Virus record (IMG/VR): IMGVR_UViG_3300008113_005797
Span: 1-64,000 of that record
Reading direction: 5' to 3' (one strand)
DNA: 64,000 nucleotides
Source: a virus
The notes under the pieces were generated by a model. It saw nothing but the letters and a program-made list of their open reading frames with translations. It searched no databases and was not told the origin of the DNA. A program made the translations under genes and the position numbers. Shown piece by piece: positions 16,867-26,688 of this stretch. The stretch's first letter is position 1. Each line of letters starts with the position of its first letter.

Positions 16867-19800
16867 GTTTTAATACTCACATTCATTGGGTTTCCTACTA
16901 TTTTAGCATTTAGCTTAGCATCTTGTCCAATAGCTTGCTTAGTCATCGACACCACTTGTCTAACAAAGGCATCAGTGTTCATTCCTTCAGATGGATAAAT
17001 GTTTTGTGTCAAATTTATAACACCAGTTGCAGAAGATTGATGTACTGGTTCCAGCATCTTAGATGCCTGCTTGACATCATATCTAGGTGTGGAGTATGGT
17101 ATTTTAGCCATGTTAGGAATAATCATTCCTCCAAATGCCATTTCTGGTCCACGATCTCCAACGATTGTAGGAACCTTTGGATTAAGCTTCATTGTTCCGT
17201 ACCCAGCTTTTTCAACTCTCATTGTTCTAAGGTATGCGTTATCCACTCCAGTAATTCTATACTTTTGATTACCTTGTGTAAATACACTTCCGACTGAAGA
17301 ATCGATACCTTGTGCTAGCAAAGACATTGAATCTATTGTCATTATTTGTTTTGCTGTGGAGCCTTTGCCAACCGTAACACTTTTAACTCCAGGGTTTGAT
17401 GCTGTAGCTTTAAATACTGTATTTGCCGTTCCCTTTACATCCATCTTTTTATTATTAATGTAAATGTCTCCAGTCATAGACTTTACCTCAATACCCTTTG
17501 CAGACAACCCTTTTGTAACCGCATCGTTTACTCCACCTAATAATCCAAGAGCTTGATCAGTTACATCTACTGGAGTAAGTCTGGCCTTAGGGTGTGTTGG
17601 CTGCTTAACCTTAGGTATAAATCCAGGACGTGCTGTTTCTGCAACACCGACTAGCCCTGCTGCGTCTTGTCTTCCAGCATTAGGGTTTTCGTCAGTTCCA
17701 GTTTTTAAATAATCTTTAAGCTCTTTACCTGCAGCAATTGCATTTATTGCTAGAGTGGTCATTGCCTTGTTGACATCATCAATCTTTTGTCTTTCTGTTG
17801 CAATTTTTTTATTTAGCTTGTCTAACTCTACTGCAGCAAGGGCGGCGTTGTCGCTAAGTTTTTGCTGTCCGTCATTAATTGATTGTATTCTAGCTTCTAG
17901 GGGAGCATTTGTGCGCTTAAGCGCATCTTCAATTGCTTTCTTTTGAGCATTGTACTGCATTGTAGACTCTAGCTGCTTAACATCTAAACCAGCTTGCTGT
18001 GCGGTTGCTGTATCGCCTCTTGCTATAGCAGCATCGTATTCTATTTTCTTTTTAGCAATTTCATTAGCTAGATCGGATTCTTGTTTCGCTGCGTCAAGCG
18101 CTCTCAACCTTGAATCTGCAAGCTTATTGTTAGCATCTATTTGCTTTTGTAAATTCTTAAGTTGCTCTCTAGTATTTATTTGCGCCTTAACGCTTTGACC
18201 TTTAGCTGCATTTTCTAAAACCTTTTGTTGATCTGTTAACCTCTTTAAATTTGCATAATTTTCTTTTAAGAACCCACCCTTGTTTGCTGCGGTTATAGAT
18301 TGAGATACGGCATCTGCTACTTTTGAAAGAGTGCTTACAGCCTCTGCTCCTAGTTTTGAAAGGTCTCCAGTAAAACCCTTAGCAGCAAGATTCATTTTTT
18401 CAAATAAGCTGACAACTGTGTCTGCAGGGTTTATAATCTTTTTTAGCTCTGGATTTTGCTTAATCATTTCTTCTCTAGTTTTTGCAGTTAAAACAGCTCT
18501 AGAGGATTCTAGTTTATTTAGTTTATTAAGCATAGCTTCTTGCGCTTGATATTGAGTTAATGCTTTTGTATTGCCAGTTTTATCTGCTTTAGCAGCTTTT
18601 TTACTTTGCTCAACCATATCTAAAATTCCAGCATCTATAGCATTTAGACCTGTACTTACTGCTTGAGCCCCTTCACGACCACCTTCTGCTGAGGCAGGGA
18701 CGTAGTTGTCTATTGCGGCAACTGCTGCGTCTTGTCCAGTTTTAATATTTCTAAATGCACGATTGCCTACAGTAAAAGCTCCAGCTTTTTCTGCTTGATC
18801 TGACATCTTAAACATTGCAAATATTTTTTTACTTGCTTCATCTGCTGACAATCCAGCAGCCATTAATGCAGTTTTTATATCTATTGCTACTTGTGGAAGA
18901 TCGGACGCTTTAGATTGATTAATTAATTTAATCTGATCAGAGTATACTTCGGTAACCTCTTTTTTAAGTTTCTTATACTCTTGAATTGTCATAGATATTG
19001 GCATACCAGAATCTTGCATGCTTTCGTAAAGCAACTGATTTCTTTCTCTTATTGCCTCTATGTTTTTAACTGTGTCTGCAAGTTTTGAATTGTAATCAGT
19101 AAACTTAAGTCCTGCTTTTTTGGCAGCTTCTTCTGTTAATCCGTATTGGGTTATTCCGACTCTTAAGTGTTCATTATGATCTTTTATTCTTCTATTAATA
19201 ATAGCAAATGTTGTAGCAGCTATTGCAACTCCAACATTTAATCTAGTAACAGCCATTCTTGCCATTGCGCCAAATCTAGCAAGTTTACTTGTGCTATTGG
19301 CAGCAGCTTCAAGTTTTGCTCCGTAAGCAGTTAAAGCTCTTGAATTACCTGGGTGTGCACCGACGATAGGAAGCTGTTCTACTGCTCTAGTTGCTCCCAT
19401 TGGTGCTCTCATCTTGCTCATAGAAGCTATTGGAGTCTTTGCTCCACCGCCACCCATGCCCATAGCACCCATACCAAGCATTGAGCCTAGCATTCCGCCC
19501 ATCATGTCTCCTCCAGGAAGTCCTGTCATCTTACCTAATGCTGAGCCACCTTGGAATCCGAGTAGCTGCATAATCATCATCTTAATGAATCCACCAGCGT
19601 TATATCCTTGAGGTATAGGGGTTTGATTAGGAACAATTCCACCAGCATTCTTTGGAACAAATATTTCTGGTCCCTTTTCTCCTACAAGATATGGCTTGCC
19701 AGCGTTTACTGGTCCACCCATTTCTCTTGGCTGTATTTCAAATATTAATTTCTTTAATGCTTCTGTCATTGGAGTATCTTTTTTAGAATCCCAATTCATA

Positions 19801-22800
19801 TATTTCTTTCTTAATATATCTTTATCAATAGGAGAAAGCTGTTTAACTATGCTTCTGTCTGATATTAGATTGCTTGCAGCCATTCTAATAACAGCATCAA
19901 GTGAGTCTGGCTCTAGGCCATTCTTTAATGTGCCATCAGGCATCTTAACATATCCATATGGCTTTTCTTTTGCTAATTCTGCAGCAAACTTATCATACAA
20001 ATGTTTTTGTGTATTTTTTCTTAATCCGCTATTTGCAAAAAGCTTTTCTGCCATTTCAATTGAAAGAGAGTTTACTCCCCAAGGAGCTGACTCATACATG
20101 CTTGGCTTCGGTGCACCAGTTGGACCAAAGCCTGCCCCAATTCTGTGCATCGCTTTACCCTTAAGTACATTTCCAATCATTCCGCCAATATTAAATCCAT
20201 TTGCCTGAGTTTTAAAATCGTTGTCAGAAAGACTTGCTGATAATCCTTTTTGTCTACGCTTTAGTTCATCAGCTGCAATCATCTTAGCAATAGCGGCAGG
20301 TGTCATTGTTTTTTCTGGCGCTATCTTTAATGAAGAATGAACTCCATGAAGATCTTGATAAGTTTGTCTTCTGGCTTCATCTAATCTATCAATCATTTTA
20401 TTATAAACAATTTTTTCTTCTGAGTTTAAGGTGAATGTTGATATGGTTTTCTTTAGCTGAGGAAGAGCCCTATTAATTTCTTCAAGCATGCGATCATTAT
20501 ATTGATCTGCTGTCATTCCTTGTGGAATATCTGCAGTAGACTCCGCAAAGAATTTCTTTGCGCCGCTTCCCTTTACACCCATTAAATTAACTAATGCTTG
20601 GTGTTTAAACGAAGGAATGGTTGCAGAGTAATCTCTTGGACCTGACGCTGTTGCAAAAACTCCAGCGGGCCCAACGTCTGCAAGAATATTTCCAGAAAGA
20701 TTGCCTCTTCCTAAATCTTTATCTCCACGTAATGCTGATGCAACTAATTGTCTAAAATATTGATCTTCGTCAAACTTACCATCTTGATTAGCTATAGCAG
20801 GATTGTATTTAGACTCAAGAGCAAGTAATTTTCTTTTACCTGTTGGATCTGTTGGGTCTCTCATAACAACAACCTTTTGATTAGGGGTCTGTAGTCCATG
20901 CACTTCACGGGCGATTTGTGTTGCTCTTATTTCAGCAAGAGCAGCCTTTTCATCTAGGACTGGCTTAACAAAAACCTTATCGCCACCCTTAGAATACAGC
21001 CCTCCAATTCCAGCAACTGGGAAACTTCTACCAGAGGTTGGCTCTATCAGTTCATCATAACTAGTTACTGGAGATTTGCTAAATCTTGAATTTGATACTG
21101 CTTGGCTAGCTTTTTCCATTGCAGTTTTTGCTGCTCTTTGTGCCTCTACCTGTTTAATTGTTCTAGGCATTCCTAAGAACAGTCTACCGCCGCCAAATAA
21201 TTTTTGTGCAAACTGGCCTGAGATTTGCCCGCCTTCATTTGCCGCAATTTCCTGTTTGATGGGAAGCTTTTGTCCTTTTGTTAAAAGCATTCTGAGCATC
21301 TTAGTAATCATATGACCACGCTCAATAACTGGCATACGCTTTATAAGGTTTGATGCATTTCCGTAATTTAGTTGTTTTGCTAATACGTCTGAGATTCTTT
21401 GAGCTGATTGTTGATACAGAGGAACTCTATCTACAAATTTACCAGCTGTCATTCTAGATAAATGATTAGTAAAGGTGTTAATTGTGCTTGATCCAGCTTG
21501 AGCTAGGTACGCATTACCTCTAGTTCTATTGCTCCTTATTTTTCCGTCTTCTTCTGTAAAGAAATTTCTATCTTTGTCTAAATGCTCTGATGCATAATCA
21601 AAAGTTTTATCTGGTCTAGTAAATGAGTTAATAACTTTTTGCATAGATACTTGATCTATGTCTGGTCTGGACATAAATGTAGAAATTAAACTCCTGGTCG
21701 GAAGAACTGCTCCAATTTGTGGTCTTCCCCCAGGCTTTAACTCAGAAGGCTTGTCTTTCCAAAGCAAATCTTTATATTTTGCCTTAGATACACTTCCATC
21801 TTTATTTGTTATACTTCTTCCCATGCCCTGCATGTCAATGAAGTCTTGCATTTTTCTTGCCTGTTCAATTCTTATTGAATTAAATAATTGTCTGTTTACT
21901 CTTCCAGTTTTTAAATCTTTTGATTTAGACAAAGCCTCTTCATAATCTCTTTTAGCCATTGAGATTGCTTCGTCTTCAGAAAAACCAATGTTATTAAGTA
22001 CAGCTGAGTCATGTAAGATAACTCTATTCTTTAATGTTGAATCGTAGTTGCTATCGGCATTTCTTTCAAGCCATGCCTTTAAGCCTTCCATGAAATTTTG
22101 AGAAATTCCTCCGCCAATATTTCTACCCATTCCAGATGTATTTCCTGGTCCGCCATTCAAAGCATACATTAATGGCATATTGTTCTGTGCAATATTTGGT
22201 GGTATGACTGCCTCACCAGGAGTAAGAACTACAGGAACTTGTCCCCCAGTATTTCTAAATACTGGTCTTCCTCCAAGAAGGTTTTCAATTACTGGCATGT
22301 TTGCTTCTGTTCCAGCTTTGTTAATTACAAATGCTCCAGCCTCGGCTGTTGTGTGGTATGTATCAGTGTTTCCAGTTCCTGGTACTATTCCACCCTTTGC
22401 AAACTTTGGCTTTGTTGTTTGAATGTTATACCCTGCACCTGATGTTCTTACTCCGCCAAGTGCTCTTGCAATTCTATCTGCTATTTCTTTTGTAGATCCT
22501 TTATGAAACATCTCTTTCATATTTGATTTTCCAGTTGCTGGGTCTACTACAGGCTGTGATGTTAGTGGGACAGTTGTTAGATTTATAGTTCTGCCTTGAC
22601 CAGCCGCTATTTTTTGAGAAGTTTCGGCAAGCATTGCTTCAACTGTTGCATTTAATTGAATTACTTTTAATCTTGCCTCATCGGCTGTTATCTTACTTTG
22701 CTGAAGCTGTCTGACAATTAATGCCGTTTCTTGTGCAGCAAGTTCTGTAATTTCTGAAAATTCTGGTAGCAGGGCTTGATAAGAATCAGATAAGCTTGAT

Positions 22801-25106
22801 GTAATTGTTCCTGTTGCCATAACTTCTTTTTTCAACAAAGTTATTTCTGCTTCTGATTGCATTGCAATTGCTGCTGTCATTGCATGCCATTTTGCAGCTT
22901 CTTGAGAAACTATACCCGTAGATATACCGTTAACAGAAGTTACTCCTGGAATCTTTGGCAAATCTTGATTCATATAAGCTTGAGGATTTTTTCCAATTCT
23001 AACGTTTACTGGACCTGCGCCTGGGACTGTGCCAAATATAGTTCCCATCTGAGGGCTTCCAGCAGGAATCATGTGGGACATATCTCTTGAATACGGCTGT
23101 CCAATTAATGGATTATTTTTATCAACCATTCTTCCACTTGGATTACCTGCGGCAATTACATTACCAGCAATGGTAGAAATTCCTGGCTGTACCGCAACCT
23201 TAGCGGCGTTTGCTTTCATCTCAAGACTATCAAAAGATGCTGCAAGAGTATTTACTGCATTTGTTAAAACAACAGTAGCTTCTGCGTCGCTGTAGAATGT
23301 TGTACTTAAACCTTGTGCCGCAGCATTAGCTGCTATTATTTCTGGAGTAAGTAGCTTAAATCCCTTTCCTCCTGAAGCCATCTGCCTTAATGAGAATATT
23401 CCCTTTGTGACATAACCAATAAAGTTTGCCATAACACCAGTTAACATAATAAGTGGTCCAGCAAATGCAGTTAATCCACCAAGTGCGTTTAAAAATGTTT
23501 TTACTGGTCCTGGTAATCCTCGGAAGAATTTAATTATTCCGTCTACTACTTCTAAAACCTTTGTGCTAATTTTTAAGAATTGCTCTCCAACGCTTGCAAG
23601 ATCTGCTTGAACTGAAGCAAGTGCTCTTTTAAATTTTCCAGAAGCGGATTCGGTTATCATTCCTAATTCTCGTTCTGCAATACCTGCAAGCTCTGCAGTG
23701 CTAGCGCCCATTAGCTCCATAACCTGAACGGTTTGAGATCCTTCTCTTCCTATATTTTCAAAAAGTGCTGAGAGTCTTGCGTACTGGAATTTACCAAAAA
23801 GTTGTTCTATGGCTCTTGATTTACTTAAAGGGTCTAGCGTGTCTAGGGCTGCCTGAAGATCTAAGATGGTATCCGTTAGGTTTCCAGCATTGGAAGTCAC
23901 AATACTATCTAGATCAATTCCAAATCCAGTAAATAATTCTTTTGCAACTTTTGTTGGGTTAATAAGAGATGCCATTGCTGACTTAATTGCATTAGCACCT
24001 TCAGATGCATTTACTCCGCCTTCTTTCATTGCTGTTAGATACAGAGCTAAATCTTGAACGTCTCCTCCTAGAGACTTTACAACTGGCCCAGCTTTAGGGA
24101 TTGCTTCAACTAAATCTTGTAGAGAAGTAGAGGTTTGGTTTTCAACTGCGTTAAGGAAGTTAATTGATTCGGATAGCTCTTCTGTATTTTGTTTAAATGC
24201 ATTTTGAATAGCAAGGGTTGCTTTCATAGCTTCTTGTCTATCAATTTCTCCAAGCACTGCAAGTCTCGATGTTTCTCTTGTTGCTTCTAGAAGCTCTGTT
24301 CCTTGCTGTCCTGTTGCAGCTAAATCCGCAGCCAGTGCAATTGTATCTTTAAAAGCAAGACCATACGAACCTGCAAGTTCTCTTGCTGTATCTGAAACAT
24401 CTTTTCTTACTTGAGCTAGCTCTGCAGATGATACTGCAGCTAGTCCGCCATAAACTTTTGTTAATCTAACTAATTCTTCGTCTGCAGCTCTAAATGCTTT
24501 TTGTGCAGCAGCACCAAATGCCATAAGCGGAACAGTTAGTCCTACGGTTAACTGACGACCAGCCCATTGCGTATTTTTACCCCAGTTGATAAGCTGGTTA
24601 GATCCGTCAAGCATAACCTTGTTCATGATGGCTAGCTCTTGTCTTGCAATTGCTGTCTTATTTTTTACTTCATCTAATCCCTTTGCAACCATTACGTTGT
24701 ATTGCATTAGGCCCTGTGCGTTTTTGCCGACTGGTTGAACTATAGCATTCTGAAGCATTACCTGCTGCTTAGCTAGGTCACGAATTAGTGTGCTTGTTTT
24801 CTTTGTGTGTCCATTCCAAGCATTGTAGTATTGACCTAGCTTTAGCCTGCCTGAGTCTAAATTTTTACCAAATTTTTCTACATCTGAGGTAAGGGAAACA
24901 AAGTGCGATGAAAACTGTCCTGTTGAACGCATTGTTTCTGCGAAGGACTTGTTCATTACTGCAATTTGATTTGCAAGTTTTGCGTTTGTTCCTGCTGTTG
25001 TTTCTTGCAGTTTTACGAGTTGGGAAGTAACCGCAGCTAGCTGAGTTCTTAAACTCGTAAAGTCTGCGTTGGCGGTAATATTGGTAGTTATTATATTATC
25101 TGCCAT
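16863..25106 (-). CDS. Tape measure protein, 2747 aa, with inserted kinase-like region
   Basis: Sets tail length and is ejected during infection. The N-terminal ~550 residues carry the TP901-type core (FRAADEELVRLTKVYGG, LALYLTAMKEGGVNASEG). Short hydrophobic segments occur near 555-590 (FLNALGGLTAFAGPLIMLTG) and around residue 1840. VGEKGPEIFVPKNAGG-type elements recur, as in other tape measures, and the last third is coiled-coil rich. Residues ~1345-1560 look like an inserted globular domain with kinase-like motifs (GGLYSKGGDKVFVKP; GDKDLGRGNLSGNILAD). At roughly 0.15 nm per residue the length would predict a tail near 400 nm. Confidence 0.93.
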   Translation of the reverse strand: MADNIITTNITANADFTSLRTQLAAVTSQLVKLQETTAGTNAKLANQIAVMNKSFAETMRSTGQFSSHFVSLTSDVEKFGKNLDSGRLKLGQYYNAWNGHTKKTSTLIRDLAKQQVMLQNAIVQPVGKNAQGLMQYNVMVAKGLDEVKNKTAIARQELAIMNKVMLDGSNQLINWGKNTQWAGRQLTVGLTVPLMAFGAAAQKAFRAADEELVRLTKVYGGLAAVSSAELAQVRKDVSDTARELAGSYGLAFKDTIALAADLAATGQQGTELLEATRETSRLAVLGEIDRQEAMKATLAIQNAFKQNTEELSESINFLNAVENQTSTSLQDLVEAIPKAGPVVKSLGGDVQDLALYLTAMKEGGVNASEGANAIKSAMASLINPTKVAKELFTGFGIDLDSIVTSNAGNLTDTILDLQAALDTLDPLSKSRAIEQLFGKFQYARLSALFENIGREGSQTVQVMELMGASTAELAGIAERELGMITESASGKFKRALASVQADLASVGEQFLKISTKVLEVVDGIIKFFRGLPGPVKTFLNALGGLTAFAGPLIMLTGVMANFIGYVTKGIFSLRQMASGGKGFKLLTPEIIAANAAAQGLSTTFYSDAEATVVLTNAVNTLAASFDSLEMKANAAKVAVQPGISTIAGNVIAAGNPSGRMVDKNNPLIGQPYSRDMSHMIPAGSPQMGTIFGTVPGAGPVNVRIGKNPQAYMNQDLPKIPGVTSVNGISTGIVSQEAAKWHAMTAAIAMQSEAEITLLKKEVMATGTITSSLSDSYQALLPEFSEITELAAQETALIVRQLQQSKITADEARLKVIQLNATVEAMLAETSQKIAAGQGRTINLTTVPLTSQPVVDPATGKSNMKEMFHKGSTKEIADRIARALGGVRTSGAGYNIQTTKPKFAKGGIVPGTGNTDTYHTTAEAGAFVINKAGTEANMPVIENLLGGRPVFRNTGGQVPVVLTPGEAVIPPNIAQNNMPLMYALNGGPGNTSGMGRNIGGGISQNFMEGLKAWLERNADSNYDSTLKNRVILHDSAVLNNIGFSEDEAISMAKRDYEEALSKSKDLKTGRVNRQLFNSIRIEQARKMQDFIDMQGMGRSITNKDGSVSKAKYKDLLWKDKPSELKPGGRPQIGAVLPTRSLISTFMSRPDIDQVSMQKVINSFTRPDKTFDYASEHLDKDRNFFTEEDGKIRSNRTRGNAYLAQAGSSTINTFTNHLSRMTAGKFVDRVPLYQQSAQRISDVLAKQLNYGNASNLIKRMPVIERGHMITKMLRMLLTKGQKLPIKQEIAANEGGQISGQFAQKLFGGGRLFLGMPRTIKQVEAQRAAKTAMEKASQAVSNSRFSKSPVTSYDELIEPTSGRSFPVAGIGGLYSKGGDKVFVKPVLDEKAALAEIRATQIAREVHGLQTPNQKVVVMRDPTDPTGKRKLLALESKYNPAIANQDGKFDEDQYFRQLVASALRGDKDLGRGNLSGNILADVGPAGVFATASGPRDYSATIPSFKHQALVNLMGVKGSGAKKFFAESTADIPQGMTADQYNDRMLEEINRALPQLKKTISTFTLNSEEKIVYNKMIDRLDEARRQTYQDLHGVHSSLKIAPEKTMTPAAIAKMIAADELKRRQKGLSASLSDNDFKTQANGFNIGGMIGNVLKGKAMHRIGAGFGPTGAPKPSMYESAPWGVNSLSIEMAEKLFANSGLRKNTQKHLYDKFAAELAKEKPYGYVKMPDGTLKNGLEPDSLDAVIRMAASNLISDRSIVKQLSPIDKDILRKKYMNWDSKKDTPMTEALKKLIFEIQPREMGGPVNAGKPYLVGEKGPEIFVPKNAGGIVPNQTPIPQGYNAGGFIKMMIMQLLGFQGGSALGKMTGLPGGDMMGGMLGSMLGMGAMGMGGGGAKTPIASMSKMRAPMGATRAVEQLPIVGAHPGNSRALTAYGAKLEAAANSTSKLARFGAMARMAVTRLNVGVAIAATTFAIINRRIKDHNEHLRVGITQYGLTEEAAKKAGLKFTDYNSKLADTVKNIEAIRERNQLLYESMQDSGMPISMTIQEYKKLKKEVTEVYSDQIKLINQSKASDLPQVAIDIKTALMAAGLSADEASKKIFAMFKMSDQAEKAGAFTVGNRAFRNIKTGQDAAVAAIDNYVPASAEGGREGAQAVSTGLNAIDAGILDMVEQSKKAAKADKTGNTKALTQYQAQEAMLNKLNKLESSRAVLTAKTREEMIKQNPELKKIINPADTVVSLFEKMNLAAKGFTGDLSKLGAEAVSTLSKVADAVSQSITAANKGGFLKENYANLKRLTDQQKVLENAAKGQSVKAQINTREQLKNLQKQIDANNKLADSRLRALDAAKQESDLANEIAKKKIEYDAAIARGDTATAQQAGLDVKQLESTMQYNAQKKAIEDALKRTNAPLEARIQSINDGQQKLSDNAALAAVELDKLNKKIATERQKIDDVNKAMTTLAINAIAAGKELKDYLKTGTDENPNAGRQDAAGLVGVAETARPGFIPKVKQPTHPKARLTPVDVTDQALGLLGGVNDAVTKGLSAKGIEVKSMTGDIYINNKKMDVKGTANTVFKATASNPGVKSVTVGKGSTAKQIMTIDSMSLLAQGIDSSVGSVFTQGNQKYRITGVDNAYLRTMRVEKAGYGTMKLNPKVPTIVGDRGPEMAFGGMIIPNMAKIPYSTPRYDVKQASKMLEPVHQSSATGVINLTQNIYPSEGMNTDAFVRQVVSMTKQAIGQDAKLNAKIVGNPMNVSIKT

Positions 25107-25115
25107 ATATATATG

Positions 25116-25780
25116 TTACTCTATTCGGTATCCTAATCCAGCCCCAATGCCAAAACCAGCTTCGCTAGCAAATGAGCCTTGTAACGAAACAACATCATCT
25201 GCTGATGCGTTTATGCCAAGTGCTCGTCTTTTGACATCTTCGAAAGAAGACCCCTCCTCATTTTTACTGCTATTATCATTTAGCTCAATGCCTTGAATTG
25301 AAGCCAAGAATGTTCTTTTCTCTAATTCAGTTTTTTGCATTGACTTAAAAGTCTGGACCATCTCTGGCATTGAAAGACTATCTTCTAGTTCTTCGTAATT
25401 TTTCCAATTACCTAAAAGAAATACTTCCCCTTCTAAAGCGGCTAGATCTAGTTCTGTCCAGCCAGTACTGCTGCCGCTAGTTGGTTTGGGTCGTCCATCT
25501 TAATTCCTCCGCAAATTTCAAGAATGCGGTTAATAGTTGGTACGTCAAGCGTGTCTTCAAAAGCATCTATATCTTTAACTAACTCAGGCAATTGCTTTTC
25601 TAGGGCCACTGCACATGCCTCGATAAGTATGCTAAGAGTTTCGTCTTCTGTTGTTACTTCTTGTGTTCTTGCAATGACTTTCATAAACTTACGTAGCTCT
25701 TTAATTGTTAAAGGCTTAAGTTTAACTGTTGCGCCATTTTGTAGCTGAATTTCTTCAACATCGTATACTGTTGTTGCCAT
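25116..25780 (-). CDS. Tail assembly chaperone, long form made by -1 frameshift (G-T), 221 aa
   Basis: The first 99 residues are shared with the short chaperone. At CCCAAAC the ribosome slips back one base, continues PTSGSSTGWTELDLAALEGE and reads through to 25116. The downstream frame is open from just before the slip site to its stop and adds 122 residues, including a charged helix (SMQKTELEKRT). Without slippage the only ATG in that frame is at 25370. Position directly before the tape measure and the two-product layout match the λ G/GT arrangement. Confidence 0.85.
25448..25780 (-). CDS. Tail assembly chaperone, short form (G), 110 aa
   Basis: Helical protein (LKPLTIKELRKFMKVIARTQ, LSILIEACAVALEKQLPELV) that terminates at 25448. 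In siphoviruses the short form is made in excess over the frameshifted form, and both coat the tape measure during tail assembly. Good ribosome site (AGGAGGATTAA) before the ATG. Confidence 0.85.
   Translation of the reverse strand: MATTVYDVEEIQLQNGATVKLKPLTIKELRKFMKVIARTQEVTTEDETLSILIEACAVALEKQLPELVKDIDAFEDTLDVPTINRILEICGGIKMDDPNQLAAAVLAGQN
25484..25490 (-). other. -1 ribosomal slippery heptamer CCCAAAC
   Basis: In the reading frame of the short chaperone the bases fall as C CCA AAC, the X XXY YYZ pattern. The -1 frame has a stop four codons upstream and is open from there, so slippage here is the natural way to enter it. Confidence 0.82.
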
Positions 25781-25808
25781 TTAATCCTCCTAGGATCTAG
25801 TCTTAATT

Positions 25809-25837
25809 ATTGTATCATATTCAAAATACCAGAGCAA
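25809..25837 (-). promoter_or_regulatory. σ70-like promoter for tail assembly genes
   Basis: Minus strand: TTGCTC (25832-25837), 17-nt spacer, TACAAT (25809-25814). It follows immediately after the terminator of the tail-tube gene and leads into the chaperone, tape-measure and tip genes. Confidence 0.6.
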
Positions 25838-25840
25838 TAG

Positions 25841-25864
25841 AAAACCCCCCAATTTCTTGGGGGG
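25841..25864 (-). terminator. Intrinsic terminator after major tail protein gene
   Basis: CCCCCCAA-gaaa-TTGGGGGG read on the minus strand, followed by TTTT. It probably limits how much transcription passes from the highly expressed tail-tube gene into the chaperone gene. Confidence 0.87.
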
Positions 25865-25888
25865 CATCTATTAATTAAATTGATTTAA

Positions 25889-26575
25889 TTATACTGTTAG
25901 AACACGGTCTACAATAAATCCGTATTCCTGACCAACGTTTGCAGAAGAACCGTCTGGAAGCAAACGGAATGTTACTGGGAATGTTGATGCTGCGTTACGA
26001 GCCAAAGAGAACTGTGACTGTTGTACAGAAAGAACACGACGTGCATAATATACACGCTCAGTTGCTGTTGCCTCTGATGTTGGTGCCTGACCTACTGCAA
26101 TAAGCTGACGCTCTGTTGGAGCCTCACCTAGTGCACCACCAGCGATACCGAGTTTGTCGGTTGCTGTTGCGCCAGTTCCTGCGGAAGTAAGTGTAGTTGT
26201 GCGCTGACCGAATACTGTCAGAACGTTCTCAAGAGTACCTTCTGCCATTTCTGTTGCGATCATAACTTCCATTGACTCCTTGAAAAGCTTTGCTGTATCA
26301 AGAAGCTGATCTACTGTAACTGAACCGTATGATGGGTTGTATGTTACCTGAAGACCGTTGTTTGTAAAACCTACGTTGCGATATCCGAATGTTCCAGCTA
26401 CCTGGTCGATATCGTTAAGTGTTTTAGTAAAAGACTGTCCATCTATGAATGCATAGTCTCCTGTACCTGGTGCTGCATTTTCTTCATATCCTGCTGTTGT
26501 GATGTCAGTGTTCGAAAGGAACAATGGTGACGCACCAACAAGAATATTTTTAGCATTACCTGTATTTTGTGCCAT
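25889..26575 (-). CDS. Major tail (tube) protein
   Basis: A 228-aa β-rich protein (FGYRNVGFTNNGLQVTYNPS, ERVYYARRVLSVQQSQFSLA). Its position between the tail-terminator-like gene and the assembly chaperones is that of the siphovirus tube subunit. It has its own strong ribosome site (CAGGAGG), an upstream promoter-like region and a downstream terminator, as expected for an abundant structural protein. Confidence 0.85.
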   Translation of the reverse strand: MAQNTGNAKNILVGASPLFLSNTDITTAGYEENAAPGTGDYAFIDGQSFTKTLNDIDQVAGTFGYRNVGFTNNGLQVTYNPSYGSVTVDQLLDTAKLFKESMEVMIATEMAEGTLENVLTVFGQRTTTLTSAGTGATATDKLGIAGGALGEAPTERQLIAVGQAPTSEATATERVYYARRVLSVQQSQFSLARNAASTFPVTFRLLPDGSSANVGQEYGFIVDRVLTV

Positions 26576-26601
26576 TTGTAAAACCTCCTGTTAAATAAAC
26601 A

Positions 26602-26630
26602 TATATATATATTGATTTAATCTAAATCAA
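26602..26630 (-). promoter_or_regulatory. Promoter and operator-like inverted repeat before the tail-tube gene
   Basis: TTGATTTA-GAT-TAAATCAA forms a perfect 8-bp inverted repeat (26612-26630), followed on the minus strand by TATATATATA. TTGATT within the repeat can serve as a -35 and one TATATA register as a -10 with about 16-18 nt between them. The roughly 110-nt gap around it holds no gene. Confidence 0.5.
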
Positions 26631-26688
26631 AGCTGGCTAGGCTTTTTCCTCTTGACTAATTTTACTGGACAACTAGACTTAACGCAAC

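Noticed and set aside
16923-24057. Many plus-strand frames of 60-170 aa inside the tape measure gene
   Set aside because: They lack ribosome sites and domain patterns, and run antisense to one continuous 2747-aa frame.
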